Source of the DNA: JAUNBG01 sp964442735
GTDB taxonomy: Bacteria > Planctomycetota > Planctomycetia > Pirellulales > Thermoguttaceae
DNA: 64,000 nt
Direction of reading: 5' to 3'
NCBI GenBank assembly: GCA_964442735.1
Contig: CAYUAP010000001.1
Location: 1 to 64,000, forward strand
Position numbers and translations under genes: made by a program. Each line of letters begins with the position of its first letter. Position 1 is the first letter of the stretch. The notes beneath the pieces were generated by a model, which did not search any database, had not been told where the DNA came from, and saw only the letters and a list, made by a program, of their open reading frames with translations. Positions 8,630-18,349 of this stretch are shown here, piece by piece.

Positions 8630-11600
8630 TTAATGTAAACGGAAACGGACAAACATATATCGGCAAGTCGCTAAAAGCGTCCAAATCAGGTTGGCTAACA
8701 AGAGGCCATACAATATCATTGTTTTTCCTGATTCGCCGGAAACGTAGGCATGACGTCCACCGCCTCCGAAAATAAAACTCAATCCATACCAAGTCATAAT
8801 AATGGCGAAGGCCCCCAACATGGTACCGACCGCCAGACCGAATTGCCGATACCAGCCCGCTTTACGCGCGTGCAAAACCACGAGGTAAATCAGCAGGGTG
8901 ACCAGAGCCCAAACCTCTTTTGGATCCCAACTCCAGAAACGACCCCAACTGAAATCAGCCCAGCGTGCCCCCAAAATGGTCCCCAAGGTTAAAAACAGGA
9001 CAACACCATGTATCAATGTTAGAAGCATGGGCGATAACCGATTACAAATCTCCGGTTCTTCCAGCTTCTTCCGGCCTGCATCATCTTGACAAACGGTATA
9101 ACGACCGAACAGATAGGCCGACAACATAACCAGAGAAACACCCCAGGCTATTGTTCCGAGTGCATAACTGATAATGATCGCAAATACATGGATCATCAAC
9201 CAGAAATTACTTCGAAGTACTGCAACGAGCGGACGTATGTTCGGATTGAACTCCGTTGTATTATAATAGGCGAGCAGACCAATTGCAAGAGCCGCACTCG
9301 CTCCGATAATCGCCCAGATTTTTCGTTGGACCATGGGATTAGTTCGAATACCCTCTTTTTCTACCGGCTTTTCCAATTTTTCCGATTCAATTCCTTTAAA
9401 AATACGAAACGGAAATATCAGTAGAACGACAATCGTCAAGATTAGTCGGGGAATTAACCAACTCAACAGAACAAGTACGGCAATCACTGCGACTCGATCC
9501 AACATTCCCTGTCGTATAAATGATTCGGCAAATGCCTGCCAGACATTTCCATCTGTCGATATTTCCCGGTAACAGAAATAGACCAGTACAAACACCGTTA
9601 ATATCATTAATACCAAATGGGGAACCATTAGGAAAATGGCTAAATTCCTTCGGAAGGACCAATCGGCATCCGATTTTGTTCCGGACCAGGGCCAGATCGA
9701 TGTCAAACGCCAGGCATTTCCAGCAGGAGGAACAATAATCGGAGCCGCCACAAATATAATGGAAAAACAGGAAACGAAAAAGCCGAGTAATACAACTGTT
9801 TCGAACATATTCGTGACGGGAGCCCAACCGGTAATCCAGGCACGGATAACGCCCCCCATAAATGTTACAAGACAGGATAAAATCAGGAAAAAATATCCGA
9901 TTCCGAAGGTCCATGTTTCTCCACAAACCATTCGTTTGATTCCACAATTTGTCAGAATTTTAAAAAGAGAGGAGAATAAAAGGAAAATCAAGGAGATCAT
10001 ACAGAAGAACCACATCCAGAAGAAGGGATCGAGCCGATAATAGAAGAATTCAGCATTGAGCGCACCTGATTTCGGATAGTTCATACGTGAAAATAAATGA
10101 TTAATCGTCGAGGGATCATCGATTTTTTTCTCTAAAAAGGTACGGCGGACCTCCTCGCTTGTTTCGGCGGTATTGCGTACTTCCTTCGAAAATTTAATTA
10201 AGGCGGTTTCGAATTTTCCGTTATTCGGGATAGAAATGCCTTTTATCTCCTTCCAGGATTGAACTGCCTCAAGAAATGCGCTGCGTTCCAGACGAAGGTC
10301 GGAAGGTTTACTCGTTTGTTCTCCTTGTGTCACGGGCAGTTTCGGATTAATAAACAGGCGATAGAGATCATCCGGTCCATAAAACAGCAACTGAAATGAA
10401 GTCCAAGGCGATTCCTGCCGCTCGTCCAACAGGGCCGTCGATGGCGAGACCAACGGAATGATCCGAAGTGGTCCTTCCGTCGATAATTCCAAGGCAATCG
10501 GAGGTGGGGCCTGATAGCATTTGGTTCCATTCAATGCGTTAATTTCCCGTATTCTATTGTGATTACGGTTTTGATGAATCTGATACGTTCCATTATCCAT
10601 CAGAGCCAGGCTCGCCTGCTCCAGGTGACGAACCAACTCCGACATCATTCGATGTGTATTGAGGAGTTCACAACGGTATTCAGACGATAATTGCGATTTT
10701 TCGAAAACCGTATTCCGATGTTCTTCCAGACGTTTAAGCGCTTCAGAAAACGTTGAATACATACGTTCGAAGATTTGTCCGTTCATAGCCAGGGGTGTTT
10801 CCGAAAATACATTTGACATTTGATTCAACGGGCGAATAAAAGCCAGTATTTTTATACGGGAAGAACTCCCTTCCCGGGCAGGCATTTCCACCGTCTGACA
10901 CAAGAGATATGATTCGTCATCAAAAAGCGTTTTAGGATGGTCGGAAGGTTCCTTCTTCAACAGCTCCTTTAATATCTTGACCGAACGGTCCAATTGCAGA
11001 ACCAAGGGAAGGGATTGATTTTCTCCGGACATTGAATTGTTCGAATAGAGTATTTTTTCGAAATACAATTGTACCATAGGGGAGGCCGCTAATTCCGGTT
11101 GGAAGGAAATCGCACGAAATCGGGCGAAACGCTGCTCCATTCGGGCAGCAGCCTCATCCAGGGTGTCCGATACTTCCCGTTCCGTAACGGAATTAAAGGT
11201 ACGAACCTCCTGCCGAAGAATGGATTCGATTCGCTTGGAATAACCTTCAGCCGTTTCCAACTGACATGGCGCGTAATAGACTGGCTGTCCCGTCGAAGCT
11301 GTTTTCGGTTTATCTTTTGCAGTCAGAAGATCTGCCAATTGACCTTTTTCGTCATAGAGAAATGGAATATAATTCCAGACTTCCGGCTCGGCCAGCCAAG
11401 CGAACAGGAGTTCGTAGGACTGAAACGTCCGACTCCCATTGAGGAAGAGGTCTCGAATTCGTTGATAGATTTCCTTCTGTTTTTTGATATGTTCCACTTT
11501 TGTCGTTTCATACCAGGCTCGAATCTTTTTTTCTTCGTCTTTCGTATAAATTTTTTCGGCCAAAACGGAATCCAGATCCGGAAAATTAATCGGTTCCTCT

Positions 11601-13963
11601 TTTTGCAGTTGCTCCAGTATATTTTCGTCCGGAGTTAAATTAGGTGCGGTCGAACCGCAGATATCACGAACAACGAGAAGGGCCTGCGTATTAAGGGGCA
11701 TAATCCGTCCGTCCTGAAAAACGGGAAGCAAACGCCACGATTCCCAGACTTTCTCTACATTTTCACCGGCTCGTACTGTCTCCGACGATATAAATATTCC
11801 TGCCAACAAGAGGGGAATCATTAGAAATTTGGCGATCGGAACGATCTTCGATCGTTTATTCCAAACCAGGAACAAGGTTCCCAATACAATTAGAAGGGAA
11901 CCTAGATATTTAAAGCCCCTTCCCGGATCACTGTTCATGGACAATACCGTCGAATAGATTCGTTCCCGAGGAACCTTTTCATTGGATAACAGGGCTGTTC
12001 CCGCCGTTGTATCGAATTGTTGACTGCCCGGAAGATAGGGGCCGCGATAGGAATCTTGGTAAAGATGCCAATATCGTTTATTATCGGGATTAGGATCGTA
12101 AAATACTTCCGGTTGATTCATTCGTATTTCTACCTTGTCTTTAGCAGTAATGGAATCGGAGGTTTCACCATTTGGTATATAATTGACGGTACTGGTAAAC
12201 GAGGATGGAATTGAGGATCCCGGCTCCCAAATAGCTTGAAATTTTGATAGATATACGGCAAAACCAAGATTAATCGTCTGATTGGTCAGACGAATGTCCA
12301 TTTGCCGATTTCGACTTCGGATTGTTCGGGTAAACCATTTGATCTGTTCCGGAGTTACCGATTCTTTAGGGACGGTTCGAAGGAGAAACGTTTCCGACTC
12401 TCCATCAAGTGTTACACGAAGTCGTATTTTTGCGTAGAATTCACTGGCTTTCTTTTTATCGAAGACAGAAGGAACAAGTCGAACGCCTATTTCATCGTGT
12501 GGTTGAAATTGAAGGATTTCGAAACCGGTCTCTTTAGACTCGTCCAGAACCGTAAAGGCCGATTTACGAAGTGGTTCACTTCGCGGATTCATATTATCAG
12601 TGGTTATTTCCAACAGTTCAATTCGACCGGAACGAGCCTCGTCGTGCCCATTCCACCAGCGCCAGGCCAGGCTGTCATCTGGCGCCTGAATCAATTCGAG
12701 ACGCGGTTGATTCAGATACTGGTTCCATTGTCGGCCATATAAAGCCTTTTTTGTTTTATCCGTTGAATCTACCCACAGGGAACCAGTAAACCCGAATTTT
12801 TTGGAGACGGTATTACGTTCCGACATTTCCGAATGAAGTTGTATTTCTTCCGTTTGACCTTGATCGTCTGACAAGGTAACCAGAACACTCCAGCCCTGTA
12901 GTGTCTCAATATCGGGGACTAAAGTAGGATTCATTTGAAATTGAGTGATCTTTATTCCCGTATGTCCGATGGACGCTGGTAATTTGAGTTCGGAAATATT
13001 AAAAGGATAGACTTCTTCTTCGCGAACAAAAATCAACTGTTCCAGTGGATGGGAATTTGACTCTTTTTTCTCTGTTGTCGGTACGGCATGGAGGTATCCT
13101 TCCTGTTCACGACGACTGTCCGCCATAATAAAGACGACTCGTTCGCCTGTATCCAATGTTTTACGAAAACTGCGGCGCGACATTGTTTCGGCAGATGCCT
13201 TCTCGAAGTTGCCCGGAATGTCAAGTACAATATCGTTCGATCGAATTGTATCGTCTTTTTTTATTTTCCATTGAAGTTTTATCGGAGCGGTCGGTTGGAA
13301 ATCGGCGCAGACATAATAATTAAGTACTTCGACTTGAAGATTGTCGGAACTATAAAGGGTTTGTGGCATGACTGGACGGTTCAGGATTGCTAAAAGCCGC
13401 GTTCCCCAATGTTGAAATGAAAACGATGGGTCAGTGTCTTCTAATGAAGAAAACTGTCGGTTCCAGGCTTGGGGGGAATAATCGGACCAATTAAACGGTC
13501 CACCGGAAAATGGAAGATGAAGCGTTGTGGTCGGATTCGATTGAGCATCAGGTCCCGCTTTTGTCTCCAGTTCTGTTGGCGTAATCTCTATTTCCCATCG
13601 ATTGGCAGCGATTGCGGTTGATTCCTTGGTTCCTTCTGTGATAATCAGTTTGGCTTCCATTCCCTGTCGAACTGTCAGCCAGCAACCAAATAGGAGAACG
13701 AGAATTCCCAAATGGGCAGAAATAAATGGAATATGTTTTAATTTCCATGGAAAACGCTGAAGGAGCGAAACGAGAATATTAACCCCTAAAACCGATAAAA
13801 TACCGTAGAACCAAGGGGAATGATAAACGAGAAACCCGGCGGCTGGTGTACCATATTCCATTTCGATAAAAGTTGTCCAACCGAGCAGCAAGGCGAGGAA
13901 GGTCAACAGAATTATACCCAAACAAAGCGAACCCAACCATTCAATAATTTTATTAATATACAT
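8630..13963 (-). CDS. ccsBA: Giant ResB-CcsA fusion, cytochrome c biogenesis
   Basis: The ~1777-residue membrane protein looks like a fusion of both halves of the System II cytochrome c synthase, which carries haem across the membrane and attaches it to CXXCH apocytochromes. The N-terminal ResB/Ccs1-like part has membrane spans before ~110, a large outer domain, and spans near 680. A second large outer segment begins with WRLLPVFQDGRIMPLNTQ (~735-755). The C-terminal CcsA part (from ~1310) has many spans and the tryptophan-rich haem motif WGRFWSWDPKEVWAL near 1675, with flanking His in the last spans. ATG at 13963 is chosen, though a TTG at 13978 would also fit; neither has an ideal ribosome site. 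The size is well above classic CcsBA proteins because of the extra outer segments. Confidence 0.88.
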   Translation of the reverse strand: MYINKIIEWLGSLCLGIILLTFLALLLGWTTFIEMEYGTPAAGFLVYHSPWFYGILSVLGVNILVSLLQRFPWKLKHIPFISAHLGILVLLFGCWLTVRQGMEAKLIITEGTKESTAIAANRWEIEITPTELETKAGPDAQSNPTTTLHLPFSGGPFNWSDYSPQAWNRQFSSLEDTDPSFSFQHWGTRLLAILNRPVMPQTLYSSDNLQVEVLNYYVCADFQPTAPIKLQWKIKKDDTIRSNDIVLDIPGNFEKASAETMSRRSFRKTLDTGERVVFIMADSRREQEGYLHAVPTTEKKESNSHPLEQLIFVREEEVYPFNISELKLPASIGHTGIKITQFQMNPTLVPDIETLQGWSVLVTLSDDQGQTEEIQLHSEMSERNTVSKKFGFTGSLWVDSTDKTKKALYGRQWNQYLNQPRLELIQAPDDSLAWRWWNGHDEARSGRIELLEITTDNMNPRSEPLRKSAFTVLDESKETGFEILQFQPHDEIGVRLVPSVFDKKKASEFYAKIRLRVTLDGESETFLLRTVPKESVTPEQIKWFTRTIRSRNRQMDIRLTNQTINLGFAVYLSKFQAIWEPGSSIPSSFTSTVNYIPNGETSDSITAKDKVEIRMNQPEVFYDPNPDNKRYWHLYQDSYRGPYLPGSQQFDTTAGTALLSNEKVPRERIYSTVLSMNSDPGRGFKYLGSLLIVLGTLFLVWNKRSKIVPIAKFLMIPLLLAGIFISSETVRAGENVEKVWESWRLLPVFQDGRIMPLNTQALLVVRDICGSTAPNLTPDENILEQLQKEEPINFPDLDSVLAEKIYTKDEEKKIRAWYETTKVEHIKKQKEIYQRIRDLFLNGSRTFQSYELLFAWLAEPEVWNYIPFLYDEKGQLADLLTAKDKPKTASTGQPVYYAPCQLETAEGYSKRIESILRQEVRTFNSVTEREVSDTLDEAAARMEQRFARFRAISFQPELAASPMVQLYFEKILYSNNSMSGENQSLPLVLQLDRSVKILKELLKKEPSDHPKTLFDDESYLLCQTVEMPAREGSSSRIKILAFIRPLNQMSNVFSETPLAMNGQIFERMYSTFSEALKRLEEHRNTVFEKSQLSSEYRCELLNTHRMMSELVRHLEQASLALMDNGTYQIHQNRNHNRIREINALNGTKCYQAPPPIALELSTEGPLRIIPLVSPSTALLDERQESPWTSFQLLFYGPDDLYRLFINPKLPVTQGEQTSKPSDLRLERSAFLEAVQSWKEIKGISIPNNGKFETALIKFSKEVRNTAETSEEVRRTFLEKKIDDPSTINHLFSRMNYPKSGALNAEFFYYRLDPFFWMWFFCMISLIFLLFSSLFKILTNCGIKRMVCGETWTFGIGYFFLILSCLVTFMGGVIRAWITGWAPVTNMFETVVLLGFFVSCFSIIFVAAPIIVPPAGNAWRLTSIWPWSGTKSDADWSFRRNLAIFLMVPHLVLMILTVFVLVYFCYREISTDGNVWQAFAESFIRQGMLDRVAVIAVLVLLSWLIPRLILTIVVLLIFPFRIFKGIESEKLEKPVEKEGIRTNPMVQRKIWAIIGASAALAIGLLAYYNTTEFNPNIRPLVAVLRSNFWLMIHVFAIIISYALGTIAWGVSLVMLSAYLFGRYTVCQDDAGRKKLEEPEICNRLSPMLLTLIHGVVLFLTLGTILGARWADFSWGRFWSWDPKEVWALVTLLIYLVVLHARKAGWYRQFGLAVGTMLGAFAIIMTWYGLSFIFGGGGRHAYVSGESGKTMILYGLLLANLIWTLLATCRYMFVRFRLH

Positions 13964-13978
13964 AATATAACAGTACAA

Positions 13979-14345
13979 AAACTTCCAATTTCCAATCTAC
14001 GACTGATTACGGATTAAAGCATGTTGGATGATATATGCCCAGAATCATGCTTGACCAATTACCCGGAAAAACATTGACGGAACGTCAATACTCCCGGGAA
14101 ATAGGTTCTTTCTTTATTCGACAGGACGCTACAATACCGTTTCTCTTGGGAGTGGACGTCTCGTCCGCTTCCTCCAAAACAGACACTCCGTCTGCTTGAA
14201 AAACAGAATTAAATAACGACCTTGAGTATAACCAAAATTTGTAACAATTCAACATCGGTTACAAATTCCGGTAGAGCGAGATTCCGACTTCACCTACATT
14301 CTCGACATGATATTGGAATATCAGTCAAGAGTGGCGATTTTCCAA
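13979..14345. other. Intergenic region with degraded repeat
   Basis: This is the upstream side of the ccsBA gene and the downstream side of rhaA. Apart from the degraded family A repeat at 14145-14230 it holds no recognisable gene or RNA. Confidence 0.5.
14145..14230 (+). repeat. Family A MITE-like repeat, degraded copy
   Basis: It keeps the inner hairpin GGACGTCTCGTCC, the CTTCCTCCAAAACAG stretch and the right end AACGACCTTGAGTATA. The left inverted end is not recognisable. It matches the right two thirds of the intact copies at 16279-16398 and 37515-37634. Confidence 0.7.
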
Positions 14346-15605
14346 TCAAGATCTTTTGGCCAAAACGTCATTTTCGTATTTTTTGACTTCATCGATCCAC
14401 TTTTCTCCGACGGGGACCCCCTGTTGTTCACAGTAATAATCCCAGACAGCGGAGATGGGCATGGAGCGGAGTTCTTCCATCATGGCCAAACGACGAGTCA
14501 GATCCCCTTCATTTTCCCAAGCGCGAAGTTGTGTCGTTGGTTCCAGAAACGCCATCAACAGGCTTCGGAGTGTACATCTTGTCCCGATAACCCAAGCGGC
14601 CAAGCGGTTAATCGTAGCGTCAAAATAATCAAGACCGATATGAACACGATCCATCAAATTATTACGAACGATTTCTTCGGCAATGGCCTTGAGTTCATCG
14701 TTCCAGATAACCACATGATCGCTGTCCCAACGAACACCACGACTGACGTGCAGCAGGATTTCTTTAACGAAACAGGCCAAACTGGTCAATTTATCGGCAA
14801 TTCCTTCCGTTGGATGGAAATGTCCGGCGTCAAGACAGTAGATAATTCCCTTGGAGACGGCGTAGCCCATAAAGAATTCATGACTGCCGACCACATAACT
14901 TTCACTACCAATACCAAACAATTTGCTTTCAACCGAATCCAGACAGTATTTCGGATTAATGGCACGGGAAAAAATTTCATCCAGGGATTTCTTCATTCGT
15001 TCGCGCGGTCCCATTCGGTCGGCTGGAATATCCTTGGAACCGTCCGGCATCCAGAAGTTAATAACCGATGGTGTTCCCAATTCTTCGCCGAATTTTTCCG
15101 CAATAGCTCGGCAGCAAATACCATGTTGAACCCAAAATTTTCGGATTCCTTCATCCGCAGAAGACAGTGTCCAACCATCGTTCGACTTCGGATGGGAGAA
15201 ATAGGTCGGATTAAAGTCCAATCCGAGTCCATTTTCTTTTGCCCAATCAATCCAGGCCTGAAAATGAGAGACTTCTATTTCGTCTCGATCCACTTTTTTT
15301 CCTTCATTTTCCAGATAAATAGCATGTAAATTAAAACGATGTTTGCCAGGAATCAAGGAAAAAGCTTTTTCAGCGTCTTGTCGGAGTTCCACAGTCGAAC
15401 GAGCCTTGCCCGGATAATTGCCCGTGGCCATTATTCCCCCTGTTAAAACCACATCCGGAGACTCGAATCCAACAACATCGTCCCCCTGCCAGCAGTGTAG
15501 CGAAATTTGCATCTTCTTCAATTTCTGGAGGGCCTTCTCGACATCAACTCCAATTTCCGCATAACGTTCCTTGGCCAATTCAAATGATTGCGTTATCTTG
15601 TCCAT
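14346..15605 (-). CDS. rhaA: L-rhamnose isomerase
   Basis: This enzyme interconverts L-rhamnose and L-rhamnulose, the first step of rhamnose catabolism in the cytoplasm, using divalent metal in a TIM barrel. The length of 419 residues equals that of the E. coli enzyme. Family motifs include HCWQGDDVVGFE near 37, LDFNPTYFSHPK near 130 and LDAGHFHPTEGIADKL near 262, which hold metal-binding Glu, Asp and His residues. AAAGG precedes the start. It stands alone here: no rhamnulose kinase, aldolase or rhamnose regulator is seen nearby, although the PfkB-family kinase at 36505 could handle a sugar. Free rhamnose could come from secreted glycosidases such as those in this window. Confidence 0.95.
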   Translation of the reverse strand: MDKITQSFELAKERYAEIGVDVEKALQKLKKMQISLHCWQGDDVVGFESPDVVLTGGIMATGNYPGKARSTVELRQDAEKAFSLIPGKHRFNLHAIYLENEGKKVDRDEIEVSHFQAWIDWAKENGLGLDFNPTYFSHPKSNDGWTLSSADEGIRKFWVQHGICCRAIAEKFGEELGTPSVINFWMPDGSKDIPADRMGPRERMKKSLDEIFSRAINPKYCLDSVESKLFGIGSESYVVGSHEFFMGYAVSKGIIYCLDAGHFHPTEGIADKLTSLACFVKEILLHVSRGVRWDSDHVVIWNDELKAIAEEIVRNNLMDRVHIGLDYFDATINRLAAWVIGTRCTLRSLLMAFLEPTTQLRAWENEGDLTRRLAMMEELRSMPISAVWDYYCEQQGVPVGEKWIDEVKKYENDVLAKRS

Positions 15606-15718
15606 TTTTACCTTTCGTGAAAATAAATTTAATTAGTTTAATCGGAACATCCGATATATTAATTATTAGATAGTTTACTAATTACTTTCTCTGTTATTTT
15701 AATATATGGTGAAACAAA

Positions 15719-15868
15719 ATGAAAGACCTGAATTGGAAGTGGACAAAAGTTTTTTTAATAATTTGTTTGATTTTTTCGTTTACCGTAATGACAGGGTGTC
15801 AAACAACCCATAAAAAGAAATCACCGGAAACCGTTGAATCGTTCCTCTCTGCTGAACGCCCTAAATAG
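15719..15868 (+). CDS. Small lipoprotein-like protein, 49 residues
   Basis: A short frame in the long gap between rhaA and purF encodes 49 residues. It starts with MKDLNWKW, has a hydrophobic stretch (VFLIICLIFSFTVMT) and then GC at residue 27, a plausible lipoprotein cleavage site although the -3 residue is Met. After it come a Lys patch and an ending of ETVESFLSAERPK. GGTGA lies six bases before the ATG. Charge pattern and codon use look coding. The mature peptide would be only ~23 residues, anchored in the membrane. The function is unknown and the gene call rests on pattern only. Confidence 0.5.
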   Translation: MKDLNWKWTKVFLIICLIFSFTVMTGCQTTHKKKSPETVESFLSAERPK

Positions 15869-16278
15869 TTTTTGATTAATACTGCGTGGTTCGATTATTG
15901 TTTTGATATATTTAGTAATTCAAATTCATCAAGCATTTTCGTAACAAATGCCTGATGGATTAATCTCTTTCAAATAGTCAATGTCATTAAGATGTTCACC
16001 GATTTTTCAGCGAACATTCCTATTTGCCAAATTTTTTCCTACTGTATACAGGATGATGTTACAAAATCTGTTGTTTTGACAGACAGAACTGGAACGCAGA
16101 CATATCGTTCACCGCTCCGCAAGACAGACATCTCGCCTATTTTGCCTATTCCGAAAAAAGTAAAGTTTTAACCATTTTTTTCACAAAACAGACCTCTTTT
16201 GGCCTTGTTTTTTGTTAATATCTTTCCTGTTTTTACCATCAGCCTATAAACGACCTGCATTATTTTAATATATTATTT
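15869..16278. other. Intergenic region downstream of the small lipoprotein
   Basis: This is AT-rich and non-coding. Around 16085-16145 a stretch with GACAGACATCTCGCCTATTT resembles the inner part of family A repeats and may be a remnant. Confidence 0.4.
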
Positions 16279-16398
16279 TATACTGTACGACATTATAAAT
16301 TCGGCATTTCCTGGGAGCACGGACGTCTCATCCGCATCCTCCAAAACAGGCGTCCCACCTGTTTTGAAAAATAGACTTTTATAACGGCCTTGAGTATA
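16279..16398 (+). repeat. Family A MITE-like repeat, intact copy
   Basis: This 120-base unit runs from TATACTGTACGACATTATAA to a right end that reads TATACTCAAGGCCGTTATAA in reverse complement, so the ends form imperfect inverted repeats. The inner parts are GGACGTCTCATCC and ACAGGCGTCCCACCTGT, both near-palindromic. It contains no reading frame. Confidence 0.8.
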
Positions 16399-16442
16399 AT
16401 ACATTACATATAGAGAACGATATCAACAGTTATTCATGGCAA

Positions 16443-18023
16443 TTATTCATAGGTCCGATGATTAATACCATTATCATAATTTTCTTTAGCTAGTGTAGCC
16501 AAACGGCATCCCCACTCTGTGGGATATTCGGCATTGATACAAGCCTGGCAGAGATTGATTGCGGGGATACCAATGGCTTTAGAGATTGATTTTACGGGAA
16601 GAAAGCGGAGAGAATCGGCACCGAGATCCTGTGACATTTCGTTTTCTATTTCAGGAGTCAGGATCCAGTCAGTGACAGGAATACCTCTTTTATTGAAGAA
16701 GGGAGTTGCGAACAGTTCTTTATAGGTGGACATATCTATTCCGTAGAAACAAGGGGCGATAATAGGAGGACAAGCGACACGGACATGAATTTCCTTGGCT
16801 TTTCCGACATTACGAATACGTTCGATTAAAACACGCATTGTGGTGGAACGGACAATGGAATCCTCGACCAGGAAGATCCGTTTTCCATCCAGAACTTCGA
16901 GTAGGGGCGTATATTTGGTTTCTGCTTTTCGACGGCGATAGGTTCCACCTTCAATAAAAGTACGACCACTGTAACGATTTCGAATCAGTCCTTCCTGACA
17001 TGGAATATTGAGTGCGTAGGCCATACCATCGGCGGCGGCTTTACTTGTATCAGGAACAGGAACAACGATGGAATCATGGTCTAGCGGAATTTTTTCTTGT
17101 CGTGCAAGCTCTTCACCGAGTTTTTTTCGGGTTAGATAGACACTTTTTTGGTCCATGGTACTAGCCACATTAGCGAAATAGATCCATTCAAAGAAGCAAT
17201 GTGCAGTTCGGGGACTTTCTTCAAACTGTTCGAAGCGGATTCCATGATTATTAATAATAATAATCTGGCCAGGCTCGACATTTTTAATAGACTCGGCGGA
17301 GAAACCTAGATTGTATAATGCAACGCTTTCACTAGCTGCGGCAAACAAGGAACCGTCGAATGCGTAACAGAGCGGTTTAATTCCCCGGGGATCGCGGGCC
17401 ACAAACATTTCACCGCGCGCATTTAAAAAGACGATGCTATACGCACCATCAAACGGAGCGGTCATTTTCTGGCAAACGTTGAGTAAATCTGGATTGGAGG
17501 TGTCTTTTAGAGCGCCGCAGAGAAAGTGCATAAAGATTTCGGTATCTGTTTCACGAGCCAAATAGGTGTTCTCGTCTTTAAGAAGTCTTTTTTTGAGAAG
17601 TTCATAATTGGCTAACTGACCGTTAAAAGCGAAACTAAACCATTTATATTTTTTGATATGATGACGTTCAAAAGGCTGGGCATAGCTTCGGTCGTCCTGA
17701 CCACAAGTCGCGTAACGTACATGACCAATTGCCGCCTGACCCGAGTACTCGTCCATCAAGGTATTATACTGCTCCCGATGGTTTAAATGAAACACTTCCA
17801 CTACCGTACCGACATCTTTATATGTGTCGATTAATTGCTGTCTGTTCGGGGCCCAAGTGGTGATTCCTGCCGATAACTGGCCTCTATTTTGAAGATCCAA
17901 TAACATACGCGGTACTAACCTCGATACCTCCGTAGGCCCTTGAGGAGGACAGAGAGGAGATGGCTCCACTCCGGATAGATGAAAGATCGCTATAACACCA
18001 CATTCTTCATGTAATTCGCTCAT
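16443..18023 (-). CDS. purF: Amidophosphoribosyltransferase
   Basis: This enzyme makes 5-phosphoribosylamine from PRPP and glutamine, the first committed step of purine synthesis. The 526-residue protein has a glutaminase domain whose nucleophile Cys8 (EECGVIAIF) would be exposed after loss of a seven-residue propeptide, as in Bacillus-type PurF. The phosphoribosyltransferase domain carries the PRPP loop VEDSIVRSTT near residue 395. CPPIIAPCFYGIDM and C-terminal LCQACINAEYP supply cysteines that may bind an iron-sulphur cluster as in the Bacillus enzyme. No other purine gene is adjacent. A perfect 16-base palindrome lies about 50 bases upstream of the start. Confidence 0.93.
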   Translation of the reverse strand: MSELHEECGVIAIFHLSGVEPSPLCPPQGPTEVSRLVPRMLLDLQNRGQLSAGITTWAPNRQQLIDTYKDVGTVVEVFHLNHREQYNTLMDEYSGQAAIGHVRYATCGQDDRSYAQPFERHHIKKYKWFSFAFNGQLANYELLKKRLLKDENTYLARETDTEIFMHFLCGALKDTSNPDLLNVCQKMTAPFDGAYSIVFLNARGEMFVARDPRGIKPLCYAFDGSLFAAASESVALYNLGFSAESIKNVEPGQIIIINNHGIRFEQFEESPRTAHCFFEWIYFANVASTMDQKSVYLTRKKLGEELARQEKIPLDHDSIVVPVPDTSKAAADGMAYALNIPCQEGLIRNRYSGRTFIEGGTYRRRKAETKYTPLLEVLDGKRIFLVEDSIVRSTTMRVLIERIRNVGKAKEIHVRVACPPIIAPCFYGIDMSTYKELFATPFFNKRGIPVTDWILTPEIENEMSQDLGADSLRFLPVKSISKAIGIPAINLCQACINAEYPTEWGCRLATLAKENYDNGINHRTYE

Positions 18024-18070
18024 TGAGAACTCTAAACCAAGGGATTTTTCATTGTTTGTTCCAGAATCAA

Positions 18071-18086
18071 AGTGGAACGTTCCACT
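18071..18086. promoter_or_regulatory. Perfect palindrome upstream of purF
   Basis: AGTGGAACGTTCCACT is an uninterrupted 16-base palindrome in the 326-base divergent region between purF and the secreted glycosidase. Its size and position suit a dimeric repressor operator. The bound factor is unknown. Confidence 0.35.
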
Positions 18087-18349
18087 ATTTCCATTATTTT
18101 ATCACAGAGATCCAGTACTGTCAATCAGGCCGTAAAACAACCTGTATTTTCGTTTTTCGAATTGTAATAATAAATATATTTATTATTACCCTGTTTTCAT
18201 TCAACTAAATGATTATTGTAAAAATTACATTCTATCAAAAAGACCTCTTGAAATTGAGAAAATTTTTCGTTATGTTAGAAGTCAGGTACTGATGTTCCAT
18301 AAAAAATATCCCATAATTATACTTTTAATAACAAGGAGAAATATAAAAA

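Noticed and set aside
8604..8792. 63-residue N-terminal extension of the Gfo/Idh/MocA protein
   Set aside because: It overlaps the end of the ResB-CcsA gene; the internal ATG has a ribosome site and begins a proper Tat signal.
9396..9947. 183-codon reverse frame within the ResB-CcsA gene
   Set aside because: It is another-frame shadow of conserved CcsA coding sequence, without its own start signal.
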